Shown one piece after another: positions 24,549 to 35,240 of a DNA stretch of 64,000 bases; the stretch's first letter is position 1; each line of letters opens with the position of its first letter. Where the stretch lies: NCBI RefSeq assembly GCF_010093815.1, contig NW_022985555.1:556186-620185 (forward strand), written 5' to 3'. A program made the translations under genes and the position numbers. The notes beneath the pieces are model-generated. The model saw nothing but the letters and a program-made list of their open reading frames with translations, made no database searches and had not been told where the DNA came from. Origin of the DNA: Pseudovirgaria hyperparasitica (Eukaryota; Ascomycota; Dothideomycetes; Acrospermales; Acrospermaceae).

Positions 24549-27500
24549 TCAAAGATGCCCGAAACTCTTGCCATCAAAGGTGCCTTCATCGCGCTTCACT
24601 TCATACTCCGGCATCTCACTTGCCTTAAGGTGCTGTGGCAGAATGTCGCGGCAGGTAATTGCAAATCGCCGAATGCCTTTGTTTTCTACGCTGTGTTCAT
24701 AGTACTCTTGAATAGCTTCGCCGTGCATGATGACGATATCACCATGGTTGAGGCAAAGCTTGATGATAGGCTTCGCGTTGGGTATCTTCTCTTTGGTCAA
24801 ACCAAGCTCTTCCGGAATCTCTGCCAAGCGATCTTGCACCACTTTACTGACAGCAGGCGTCTTGCGCGGGTTTTTCGATGCCGACGCAGGTGGAGGGTTC
24901 TCTTTGACAAGTCGCTCGAGCTCGGCATTTATAGCAAGGCGTTCTTCGTATTTAAAACAGCCTGGGATGGGAGCCATCGTTTGGTAGCGTCCGACTTCGC
25001 TCTTAAGCCCGCTGTAGTGCTTATACTTCATCCGAAGTGTCATGGAGCCAGGCGAGCCGAGTGACAGTGTGGCGATGGATGGTCCCAGACCGGTTTCTCC
25101 GTCGTCATGGTACGATATGTGCGAGCCTTCGAAGTAGCCAAGTACTAGAGATTCATTAAAGTCATTGTGATCTGCTTCTGGGAAGGCTTGCTTCATAGCC
25201 CAATTTAGCAGTGTACGAGAGTTCCGGACGGCGGTCGGTGCAGCATCAAACGATAAGTTTGTCGCCTTGCCATCGAATTTGTATGGCATGCCATAGTTGA
25301 CCGAGAACTGTGCGCAGAGAGTTCCTCCTTTCTGCAATCCTTTGCTCAGTGTGCGGCGTTCTAGAACCAAAGCTTTATGTTGCATCTCATCGAACATATG
25401 GTCAGCACCGGCATCCATGGCATTTGCAGCTGTGTTTGCTTTGAAGTGTGCAATCTGCCCACCATCAGTACCAGGAATTGTCAAGATACTGACTTCATAG
25501 TTGCCAATCGTCCGTGTCTTCTGGAGTACGGCACTATTTATCTTGTTCGGGAACACGATTTGGCTGGTTGACAAGCTTTTAGCATTCAAGATCGTGGTCC
25601 TCAAACTGTATGTGAGCCCACAGCCATCGTTGTGGCATTCCCAGGTTGTCCACTTAATTCGGGAGTTACACATACCACAGCGCGGACAAACGAATCCCTT
25701 CCAGGCATCCTTAGATGTATCCCTTCCGGACATGTCACCTTCCTCAATCGTCATCAACGCTGGGCGTAGAGGAGGAAGAGCCTTACTGCTGGTGTCCCAA
25801 GCGGTGTACTGGTGCAAGAAACGTTTGTCATAGACCAGCTCACTCTCGTTGGGCTCGGCACCATTGGGCAATCTCCAGAAATTGGCACAAACAGCTTGAA
25901 GGCACATCCACCCCTGAACGTAGATCCGCAAGCTTAGATCTCCGCACATTGGACATTTCTTTTTTACAGCGGGTCCGTCGCCTCCCAGTCTGCTCTGTGA
26001 TTGTCCTTTTGTACCCCACCATGATTCAGCGAGGGGATCGAAGACCTCGAATCGGTATCTCCAAATGACGAGGCCATCACTCTTCTCAGTCCACGCATGG
26101 GTGGGCTTGAAATATCCCAGTACATTGTAGTTATGAGGAAGTGATGCAGGCGCCTTTTTTGCATTGATACCAAGGGTGATCACGACGGCAATCTGCGCTC
26201 TGATATTGTGCTCGACAGCTTTAACACGGCAATCCCGGGGACGGTCTGCTGTTAAGACCATTTCGCCAGAATTCTTGTCGGGCTTTAAGCCACCTCCAGC
26301 TCGGGAGATGATGACGGCATCATCAATATAATCCCTTACGTGGTCATTACCGTCGAACATGAAGCCAAAAGCTGTCCCTTTAGAAGTGTATGTACCACCT
26401 TGATGGGCTCGAAAGTATGGAACGGCTGAACAGAGATCTTGCCTTCCATTGGCCCAGACAGGTGGTGAGCCTCTTGGTTCGGGCTTTGCTTGAGGAATTG
26501 TGACAGATGATGCGGGCACTAGGCGTTTTGAACCTCTCTTCTTCGCAGGAGGTTTCTCCTTTGATGGCTTCGATTTCTTCTGCCGCTGCTTTGATCCCAT
26601 TGCACAGTCAGAATCTACGTCTCCGTAGAAATCGCTGTCACTAATTACAGACCAGTCTAGAGCTATTGGTGTACCGTGAGCTTGTGAACTGACAATTGTC
26701 TTGGTGGTCTTCGGAATCTCTTTCTTCCAGATAGAAGCTTGCTTTTTGGACCCAACAAATTTCGTAGACGCTTTGCGTTTTCTCTTCTGTTGAACTGGTG
26801 TTTTCTCCACCACAATTTCGAGATCGCTTGGAACGTTGTCACTTAGGCCTGATGGCCATGGCGACAGGGACGAGCTCATCGCCCGGGACCTCTGTTGAAC
26901 CGATGTTTTCTTCACCTCGATTTCAAGATCGCTGGGGACATTGTCACTCAAATCCGATGGCCATGGCGAAAGGGGCGGACTCATCACTTGAGACCTATCT
27001 ATAACAGGGCTCATCACTTGAGACCTATCTATGACAGGGCTCATCACTTGAGACCTATCTATAACAGGCTCTTTCGTCATATTCTCCTTTCGTTTCGCAG
27101 ATCTAAGGATGCTCTTGTTGATAGCTGGTACGAATTCAAGAGAAGTGTTTTGCTGGGTAGAATTAGATCCATTCGACGACAAGGATGAGAGGAGAAGACT
27201 TACTAGCGGTTCATCAAGCTGAGAAGTACTGGCAACGAGGTCTTGTGCTACTGAGGATTGCCGAATCGTTTCATCGGCAGTGAAATTGAGGTTCTCTGCA
27301 AGAGGGTCTTGCCCGAGAGCGGGCTTTCCAGGTTGCTCTCCATTCTCTCCGTGTTCCATTAGTATAAGAGACGTGGATATAGTGGCTGAGTTTGGGTTCC
27401 TGCAAAAACTAGAGCTAAAGACACTGCTCTGCGGCGTTGAATCTGATGATGACGTGGCACTTTGTGTGGCTCGAGAGTTGTCAGATACCGCCGGAGCCTT

Positions 27501-27707
27501 GTTTCTTGTTGCAGTTAAAGGAGTGGAGTAAGAAGCACAAGACTTTGTCGCTACTCTCCCAGAACGACGAAACTGTGGACCGCTTTCCAAAAGCTTCGTA
27601 TCATGCGAATTATCTGGTATTTCATGGTATGCTATCAGAATCTCTCGTCTTTCTGTGGGTGTAAAATTGCTCAACGATAGTAACATACGGATATTTTGTT
27701 CAGTCAT
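24549..27707 (-). CDS. AlkB-like Fe(II)/2-oxoglutarate dioxygenase with two zinc ribbons
   Basis: One intron-free frame encodes 1052 residues. Residues 1-400 are disordered and Ser/Lys-rich, with a 30-bp unit repeated three times and a 35-residue unit repeated twice. Around 420-570 lies a folded region of unknown type, unnamed by me. Two zinc ribbons follow with identical spacing C-x2-C-x13-C-x4-C: Cys585/588/602/607 and Cys674/677/691/696. The C-terminal part is a double-stranded beta-helix dioxygenase of the AlkB family: iron ligands His867-x-Asp869 in SYHDDGE and His1005 in YYEHSV, and 2-oxoglutarate arginines Arg1014 and Arg1020 in RRFAITCR. HGDIVIMHGEAIQ is the typical AlkB stretch before the distal His. 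All key residues are present, so it should be active; AlkB enzymes oxidatively demethylate nucleic acids or proteins. The substrate here is unknown; the zinc ribbons suggest nucleic acid binding. Confidence 0.85.
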   Translation of the reverse strand: MTEQNIRMLLSLSNFTPTERREILIAYHEIPDNSHDTKLLESGPQFRRSGRVATKSCASYSTPLTATRNKAPAVSDNSRATQSATSSSDSTPQSSVFSSSFCRNPNSATISTSLILMEHGENGEQPGKPALGQDPLAENLNFTADETIRQSSVAQDLVASTSQLDEPLVSLLLSSLSSNGSNSTQQNTSLEFVPAINKSILRSAKRKENMTKEPVIDRSQVMSPVIDRSQVMSPVIDRSQVMSPPLSPWPSDLSDNVPSDLEIEVKKTSVQQRSRAMSSSLSPWPSGLSDNVPSDLEIVVEKTPVQQKRKRKASTKFVGSKKQASIWKKEIPKTTKTIVSSQAHGTPIALDWSVISDSDFYGDVDSDCAMGSKQRQKKSKPSKEKPPAKKRGSKRLVPASSVTIPQAKPEPRGSPPVWANGRQDLCSAVPYFRAHQGGTYTSKGTAFGFMFDGNDHVRDYIDDAVIISRAGGGLKPDKNSGEMVLTADRPRDCRVKAVEHNIRAQIAVVITLGINAKKAPASLPHNYNVLGYFKPTHAWTEKSDGLVIWRYRFEVFDPLAESWWGTKGQSQSRLGGDGPAVKKKCPMCGDLSLRIYVQGWMCLQAVCANFWRLPNGAEPNESELVYDKRFLHQYTAWDTSSKALPPLRPALMTIEEGDMSGRDTSKDAWKGFVCPRCGMCNSRIKWTTWECHNDGCGLTYSLRTTILNAKSLSTSQIVFPNKINSAVLQKTRTIGNYEVSILTIPGTDGGQIAHFKANTAANAMDAGADHMFDEMQHKALVLERRTLSKGLQKGGTLCAQFSVNYGMPYKFDGKATNLSFDAAPTAVRNSRTLLNWAMKQAFPEADHNDFNESLVLGYFEGSHISYHDDGETGLGPSIATLSLGSPGSMTLRMKYKHYSGLKSEVGRYQTMAPIPGCFKYEERLAINAELERLVKENPPPASASKNPRKTPAVSKVVQDRLAEIPEELGLTKEKIPNAKPIIKLCLNHGDIVIMHGEAIQEYYEHSVENKGIRRFAITCRDILPQHLKASEMPEYEVKRDEGTFDGKSFGHL
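26788..26997. repeat. Two copies of a 105-bp coding repeat
   Basis: Two tandem, imperfect 105-bp units (starting at 26788 and 26893) inside the AlkB-like gene encode a 35-residue module built around LSPWPSDLSDNVPSDLEI. The unit length is a multiple of three, so the frame is kept. Confidence 0.8.
26981..27070. repeat. Three copies of a 30-bp coding repeat
   Basis: Three nearly identical 30-bp units lie head to tail and encode three copies of SPVIDRSQVM in the disordered N-terminal part of the AlkB-like protein. Near-identity of the units points to recent expansion. Confidence 0.9.
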
Positions 27708-30700
27708 TTTTGCTAAGGAGAAGTTGGCATGACTGTGCAGAATTGAATATTTGAGAGGAAATGATGGAGAGTTTGACGTTTGTCTAAGTGCAAGGAAAAG
27801 AAGATCTTGAACAGCAGGTAGATTGATCAGGTTTCTGACGCTCGAACGTGGAAGATAGCGTTCAAAGGTCGCAGAAATGTGTAGAAACTCAAAGTGGAGA
27901 TCACCAGATGAGAGACAGAACCCAAAGGCAAGGTCGGTGTGCGGCTTGGAAATTTCCGCGCCTCTGTTTCAACCTGAGAGGCGTGAAGCAGTCGGCAAAA
28001 CTCGGACTCGGGCGAGTAACACAACACGGAATTCTGTTATTTCGATTGAAGCCGTCAAACGCCTCCTTCGACTAGACTTGTGCGGTAGAGACAGCTGTGA
28101 AGCATTGAACAACAGGTCTGACACAAGCAAGGTTGCAAGCGAGAAAAGGCTGAGAGCATCGCTTGAGGTATCGCCAAAACGACCTAATTCATTAGTCCAT
28201 GAAACCGTGAGCTTCGTTTGGGGTTGTCAAAGATAGCTTAGGTAGATGAAGCTCAATGGATCCGGATTTACGGACGCTTCTTGCCGATCACTTGGACCCT
28301 TGTTAGCCATTCCTTCACTGATCACGCAAAGTCGCCCAAATCACTTTCCATCACCTTTACTATCGTGATTATATATACAATAGATCACCAGTTCTTGTTT
28401 CCTCTACACTACTACGAGTCTAATGACTCTCCAAGATACCCTATCCCTTCGTTCTATAGCGCGCAACTTCGCTTGGGAGACCTGAAGCACACTGAGAAGC
28501 AATTGAGCCATGTTTGGCTCTCAGGGTTTAATTCTACTGGCTTTGGGATATGTAGCTGCCAGTAATGGTATACGTAATGGTTCCAAGTTGTTCCAGACGC
28601 ACCCATACTAGAACAGGCCCCGATCTATGTTCGAACGTCGTCAACGGTGTGGGACCTGGACCAGCTGCAACGTCAACACTCAGCTAACTCATCTCATTGA
28701 GCTGGTCTCTCACTTCACCGGCAAGTGATCAGACTCCTTACATGGGGCTTGAGCGTCTATTGAGAGCTCGGTTCCCGCCTCGTTTTTCCGATGCTGACAC
28801 AATTATCATGATAACTGTCCCAGTTATCACGTCTTCACGCTCTTTCAGGGAATGTAGCAATGAAGGATGAGTCTTTTCAGCCTTCTGCTAACCCGAATGG
28901 TCACAAAATTGTACTTGCCTTCTGTAGAGTACTGCATATTCTCCAACTTCTGGGTGCTCATAATGACACGTCGCTGTCATATATGAGCAAGAGATTCGTC
29001 AACTTTAATCCTAGCGGGTCATTAAACAATCCCTCTACTTCTTACGAGTACCATTAATACCTTAAACTTTCTAGAAGCTCCAATTTCCTCTCCAAGGACC
29101 TTGTCAGCAAAGTTAGGCTATGCTGTCACTGCTCCGTTTGCTAAGGTCTTGATGTTTCACAAGAAAAGATCATAGGGCATAGCTGCCTAGGCTATCCCTT
29201 GATCATAGACCTGGTGAAGGCGCCTTTGCAGGTCCTATAGTAGTCTAGTCTCGATGTACAATAACAAGTGAGTTTTCACCGACTAACTAGCGATTCGATG
29301 GGCTACCGTGATCATTCAATCCTCACCAGAGACCGACCTTCATACTTAGGTTTGTATATGTTCATGGTATTTCTGTATTAGAGAGTGTTCTGGTTCAGGT
29401 CTTTCATGACTTATCTATGTGCTCAATCCTCCCTCCTTCGAGGTGGAGCTACATAGATCTTTTTGAACAGGAACTGTACTATTTTGGTAAGGTTTTGCGT
29501 GTGTTTAATCATTTCATTCACAATTGCAGCCTTGGACAAGATGCTGGTGGGTGCGCTTCACTTCTCTTGTGGAGGACGACAACTGATCTCACAATCTTAT
29601 AGATACACCAGAAAGATAGGTTGTATCCAGCCCCAATTGTGTCTATGCTGCACTGCTTCACTAGACGAGTGTACTCAACCACATGGTCGTCAGTCTGAAG
29701 CGGCCTGGAGGTTGACGGCGATCAGTCTGACACGGCTATATTGTCAGAAATTCTCAAGATTTTTACCTCTTGGTTTAGAATCCTATGCAACTTGTGTTAA
29801 GATACTGATATGAGATCTCAGGAACGTCGAAATGGAGGACAGGGCCCAAAAATCAGATAATGTGGCATAGATTTCATGATGGTAAGAGCGATTGCTGTCA
29901 GGTTTTGAGAAACTCAGGGCTGACAAATATAGCTATCATTGATTATCACAAGCATCGCAAGCATCACAACGACAAACATAACAAAGGCCTGATCAAACAG
30001 ATTGAGCAAGCGAATACGAGTCCTGCAGATGCAATGAGCTTCCTAGGAGACATTGCGGTTGGACTTCACGGCTAAATGGAATCACAACAAGCTTCGTACA
30101 TTGTCATTCGTGGAGCACACTGCCAACCTCCCTATGAGACAGATTCCGTACTCTCGGATACACTTATACAATCCGTCACGAATCAGTTTGAAACAGACAT
30201 ACCCAAGTATGAATATAACAATTTAGTACAACATATTGTAAAGAAAATAGTCAGATCGGGGCTTCTGATCAAGTAGGATGATGACAACGTACTGGATGGT
30301 GGTACCACAAGCTCCATGCGGGTCCTATCAGACAACTCAGAACGCGCTGGTGCGAAGGGCCTTGAGCAAATTGGAGAGTACAGAGGATGTCAATCAGGTT
30401 ATGGAGACATTGGAATGAATATGGTCACAGAAATAACACGAAAGAAGTAATTTTGATTTGTATACGCAGGGGAGGGTAGCCTGAGGAGCAGAATCAACAG
30501 ATGAAGTCGTACATAGAGAATTGATGAGTTGATCGAAGCAAAACGTTGTTACTTGGAATGGAAGCACATTTTGACATCCTGTGTCGTGTTAATTAATACA
30601 TGGAACATTTTGAGTGTACAATTTCCCCGGCAATGACTCAATACTGTGACCGGTGACGGGCGAAGAGGGATATATCTAAAATCATGAACCAGGAGACGAA

Positions 30701-31187
30701 CACAGATGAAACTGTTTCTGCCTGGTCGAGCGCGATCAGAAGTTTAAGGACGAAATGAACAGCCGATGCTATAGCAAACGGCAAAATGTCAATCGCATTG
30801 ATAACATCCATGAAAGAAGTCATGTCAACATTCTCTGAGTCCTACTATCGATCTCGATGACAAAGTACAACAGTCGATCATCCAATGGCGACAAGTAAGC
30901 TAGAACTAGCCACGATAAGGGATGCTTGTAGGCGAAAAAATACGTATAGCACTGATTATTGGTCACAGATGCAGTACTCTCTCTCGCTGATACTCGGAGA
31001 AAGGTCTAGTCAAAGCAAAGTTGCGGCCTCAGGCAATTTCTCGCACGTGTCGTTCAGCGCGCTACCACGTGAAGGTGGCGCAGACGTCACCCGCGTTCGA
31101 GACAATGACAGCTATACACTCCTCCCTTCTACCTCAGTCTTGTCGATTTTTGCATCCTTCCTACACCCACTCTGTCACGACATCACA
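27708..31187. other. Gene-poor spacer, mostly unassigned, AT-rich
   Basis: These 3.5 kb separate the divergent AlkB-like and Bax-inhibitor genes. The outer parts should hold their promoters. Between about 28,250 and 30,900 the sequence is visibly richer in A and T than the flanks and contains only short frames, several rich in Cys but without recognisable families. No terminal repeats or transposon motifs stand out. Confidence 0.5.
29860..30276 (+). pseudogene. Unrecognised interrupted coding-like frame
   Basis: One frame of about 139 codons is interrupted once, near 30,075. The first half is rich in His and Lys (YHKHRKHHNDKHNKG), the second in polar residues. I recognise no family. It may be a remnant of an old gene, an exon of an unmodelled gene, or chance in AT-rich DNA. 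Confidence 0.2.
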
Positions 31188-32129
31188 ATGGCCGGTCCAA
31201 AGTATCAAAACGTCCCACAGCGCGACTCGTTCGACAACCCGCAGTACTCGCAAGCCCCGCCTTCGTATGAGCAGGCAGAGACCTCCACCAACGAGGCCCT
31301 CCTCGGAGGCGCTCCTCGTGGGGAGGATGACAACCTTCCCGACGACTTCAAGGTCAGTACAACATGCTGTCTCGAGCTCTCGTCTAGTATGCGAACGCTA
31401 ACGGATCGACACAGTTCGGCGGCGTCGTCAGCGAAGCAACGCTCGATATCCGCATGCAATTTGTTCGCAAAGTCTATGCCATTCTGTAAGCCTTAGCAGT
31501 CTTTCACTTCAGAGCGTGTCTCACGAAATTATAGCACCGTCCAGCTTCTCGCTACCGTCGCCCTGAGTGCCGTGTCTTTTGTCAGCCCTACATACAAAAA
31601 CTGGATCCAGAGTAATCAATGGATGATGTGGCTATCGCTCTTCGGAGCTATTGGCTTTATGCTGCTCACATTCTGGAAACGGAAGTCATACCCAACGAAC
31701 TTGCTGTTCCTCGGAGGATTTACGGCCCTCGAGGCATACTCGATCTCCGTCATTACGTCCTTTTACGATGCCAAGATCGTTCTCGAAGCCTTAATCTTCA
31801 CGGTCGCGATATTTGTCGCTTTGACGCTGTTCGCCTGCCAAACCAAATACGACTTTACCAACTGGATGCCTTACCTGTTCGGCGGCCTCTGGGTTTTGAT
31901 CATCTTTGGTTTCATGGCCGCATTTTTCCCGTACAACTCCAAGGTCGAGCTTGGCTACGGAGTTATTGCAGCTTTGATCTTCAGTGGATACATACTCGTC
32001 GACACCCAACTCATCATGCGTCATTATCACGTCGAAGAGGAAATTGCGGCTGCCATCTCTCTTTACCTGGATATCATCAATCTTTTCCTTGCTATTCTGC
32101 GCATTCTCAATAGCCAGAACAATAACTGA
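31188..32129 (+). CDS. Bax inhibitor-1 / LFG (TMBIM) family membrane protein
   Basis: This is a fungal Bxi1-like protein of ER or vacuolar membranes, linked to calcium leak and stress survival. Exons 31188-31352, 31415-31485 and 31535-32129 (introns 62 and 49 bp) give 276 residues. A Pro/Gln-rich N-terminus with QAPPSYEQA precedes the conserved block IRMQFVRKVYAILTVQLLATV, which appears only after both splices. Six to seven hydrophobic helices follow, with the family motifs near the end: YILVDTQLIM and ISLYLDIINLFLAILRIL. The start at MAGPKYQ was preferred to an upstream Met in the same frame because the leader before it is not conserved and contains pyrimidine-rich promoter-like DNA. Confidence 0.94.
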
Positions 32130-34741
32130 TTCTAGCCGGGCTTTTCATCTTACGAGAGGGATGAATGGTAAGCATGGTACGTATCGCGGGTTGGCAACGA
32201 AGGTCGAATTGGCTGGATCGCTCTGGAGAATCCCAGTGCGTTGAATCTTATGTACCTGTTTCCTTCGAACCTTGATTAGCGTTGTAATGCGATATCTGCT
32301 CTCTGCTATTATTCTTGTTCAAATGCACACAAAACGCTTCACGAAAACAGTAGAACATGACAAATTGAAGAATCATTGGATCGTCTGACTATACGAAAGG
32401 GCAAAAGTACTCCTCAGCCCACGTGCACCTCCCATAAATTCATGTACTTGTGACAATGCAGCTGATATGTTGACGTTGTTAATATAAGAGCTACTACAGA
32501 AATCATAAATGCAAAGAGATCATCACTCGAGCCCATCGTACGCCAGCAAGACTCGCTTCCACTTATAGTTATTACCAGTAATGTAACATGATTTAGTACG
32601 AAATTAAGTTGCTTTACATAGGCAATGTTGACCTACCACTGCTGTAAGCCAAAGCAGCCTTGATTCCAAGGCTACTGGCGCGGGTACGATGACAGGTAGG
32701 AGAATGCCTCCACTGACACTTGATCACTGTCAAAATACCTTCATTCGCCATAAATGCACTGACATCACTAGATAATCCTGCAGCTTTTCATTAAATAACC
32801 AAAGCCACGAAGCCGCGCTGAGACAAAGCTCGTCGTTCGTGACTGGCGTGAGGGAAGGGAACAGGGCTTGACCCCTATTCTTGACCATATATCACGCTAG
32901 ACAGAATACACTGATAGAGAGTAGGACAAAAGGTTGTAATCTAAGTTGTGTTTGACCTTCAACAGTACTGAAGAGGCTGCATCCCATTTTGGTGATATGG
33001 TAGAAAGTACGCTTAAGAAATGGTCAAGTATTATGAGCTCTTGACACAGTACTTAGGCGATGTGTTCTGACACTTTCTTGGAGAGATAGAAGAGCGAGCC
33101 CGGATTGTGAGGTGCTCTATAGGTTCAAAGGGTGACTGGAAAGCTGATACAGTCTCACAGAAACTATAGTCTGGTCAAATTGGCTGGATACTTGGCCGTT
33201 GAACTGGAAAAGTGGTTGATTGGAGTCGTGCTCCCGTGTATCATAGCAGGGAGGTGATGGCGAAGATCATGGGTTCGATAAAGCTGAATATAACTTCGTC
33301 TCAGGTTTCAAGAGATCGAAGCTTCGATCAAGAGACAGATTCTGGGCAATGCTTGATGCTTGGGAAGCATGAAAAGATATCGCGCGGCCAAGACAAGGGG
33401 CTCGTGATATTCATCCGGACCCTGATTGTACTCTGATCAGCACAAGTTATCGGGCTATTTTTCTCAGACACTGATAACTGCTGCCTGCTACATGACTTAC
33501 ACATGCTCAGGCTTATTTCAATCGAAGCGCGCAGATCCTACATGCGCAATTCCTTAGTTCTGTGGTTCTAATAGCAAGGGCGAGCGGATGTTGAATAAAA
33601 GCATCATTCCAAACTGAGTACCATCTTGGGCGTATTGTTGTGTAATATTTCTCCATAGTTTCTCAGTAAGGTGAAATTTCTCGAAGCTACATGTCTTGAT
33701 TCCTACAGATTTTGAAGTTACCTCTGTCGCAATCGCCCGAGACCATCATCTTTATGTCTGACGACATGACGTAACATCAATTTCGATTATCATTGCTCCA
33801 TTCATAGTTTCTGGTGGGAGATAGCCTGTGGATTTTGTATTTACCTAGAAGGAGGAGGTCCAAGTCTACAAGATAAGGCTGTATGACATGAAGGCTGTTA
33901 ATAATTACTATTTGCCATCCCTACAGGGGCTAATACTAACTAATGATCAATATTGAACACGATAAGCTTGCCAATGCATTATGGAGTTTATGAGCGCTCA
34001 GTACAGGTCGTAAGATGTATTCTTATGTTCATCGAGTCCATGTTCTAATTTTCATTCCTGGAGTTCTTCAGAGCTGTCTCCAGTACTAGGTTCACTCCGT
34101 GTGACACTCGTTTGTCCAGCATATTATTGAAACTACAACCCATCCTCTTACGAGATAATGGAAGCATGATGAAGCTCAGGACCTCTCGGTACACATGTTT
34201 GATAGCTGGTATATAGGGACAGATACGTCTCATTGCCGAGTCAAATTTTCCGTCACCTTATAGCCGTCAGGGTCATGACATTCAAGATAGAAAGCGAATT
34301 CAGTAAACTACAGATCTCTTTCCGCAACCATCACTTATTGTAACAGGCCAAGCTCAACGTTCGTGTGTGTCAGTTGTTCCAACGCTGGGTCGATCTTCAA
34401 GCATGACTTTGCATACTCGTCAAGATCTCATGAGAACGTAATGTTAGCCAAACGTCATGCCACAAATTGGCCTATATTAGCGACTCAAAACAGCACTGGA
34501 TTCCTCCATGGTAATCCTCCATGGTAATTTTTCAATCACAACGGCAGAGATGACATACACTAGATTGAGATATATCAGTGCCGCTCTGGTATCGACAGGA
34601 CGAGATATAGAAACTTGAGCCGGGTAACTGGCTTATGAGTATTGTATTCGAAAGCCCTCGTATTGGAGGAAATTTATGCTTTTCCAAGGTTTGATGTATC
34701 TCAACATCAACTCCAGTGGACTTTGATGATGTTGTGTAGCA
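32130..34741. other. AT-rich spacer without a supported gene
   Basis: These are 2.6 kb downstream of the Bax-inhibitor gene. Short frames at about 33,212-33,436 (plus) and 34,045-34,233 (minus) have no family features. I see no tRNA, terminal repeat or long tandem repeat. Confidence 0.5.
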
Positions 34742-35240
34742 CTACCTAATACAATATATCTGCGGGAAATTTGAAGCTTCCTGCTTTGCAAAGCAATTAA
34801 GCTGACCACTTTCATCTTCGATCGGAAGCCGTATTCCGGCGACTCCATAATCGTCTGCCTCCCCCAAGTAGCTATAAATAATCTCGAGCACCCCCACCGG
34901 TCCATTGATCCCAGGAAGAATGATTTCCTCATAGCACTCGATTCCAGTACCTATGAATCTCCTGGCTTTATTCTCGGAACTCAGAGTAAAGTAATCTCTA
35001 TCTCTCGGGAAATGGTAGCCCTGTCCCTTCTTCGGTAATCTTCACTGGCTCCACCTTCATTGGTTCGTCGGAGCTGAAGCTCAGTTAGTCGATAGCGCTA
35101 TGGTCGTGGATAGACTGGACTGTGCTGAAATCCACTTACCAATCCCTTTTCTTATAGGCAAGCACTGTATCATTGCCCTCAGCGACGGTAGTGCGTGCTA
35201 CTGCAGCAAGAAGCACAGTGAGGGATAAGATGTACATCAT
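34742..35240 (-). pseudogene. Candidate small secreted protein gene, model unresolved, possibly broken
   Basis: The 5' part is a 101-bp exon (35240-35140) that encodes a clear signal peptide (MMYILSLTVLLAAVA) and ends in TG before a GTAAGT donor; a 66-bp intron with a CGACTAAC branch point completes a Cys34 codon. The body further on is an open, coding-like stretch with cysteines and acidic residues (FIGTGIECYEEIILPGI, DESGQLNCFAKQ). I could not join the first exon to the whole body with one ordinary splice model, so the gene is either damaged or has an unrecognised intron. The first exon has the same length, phase and split Cys codon as the secreted-protein gene 1.2 kb away. Confidence 0.4.

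Noticed and set aside
29463-29813. 116-codon frame with a signal-peptide-like N-terminus
   Set aside because: It has no ATG; an in-frame stop lies just upstream and the hydrophobic part overlaps a plausible intron.
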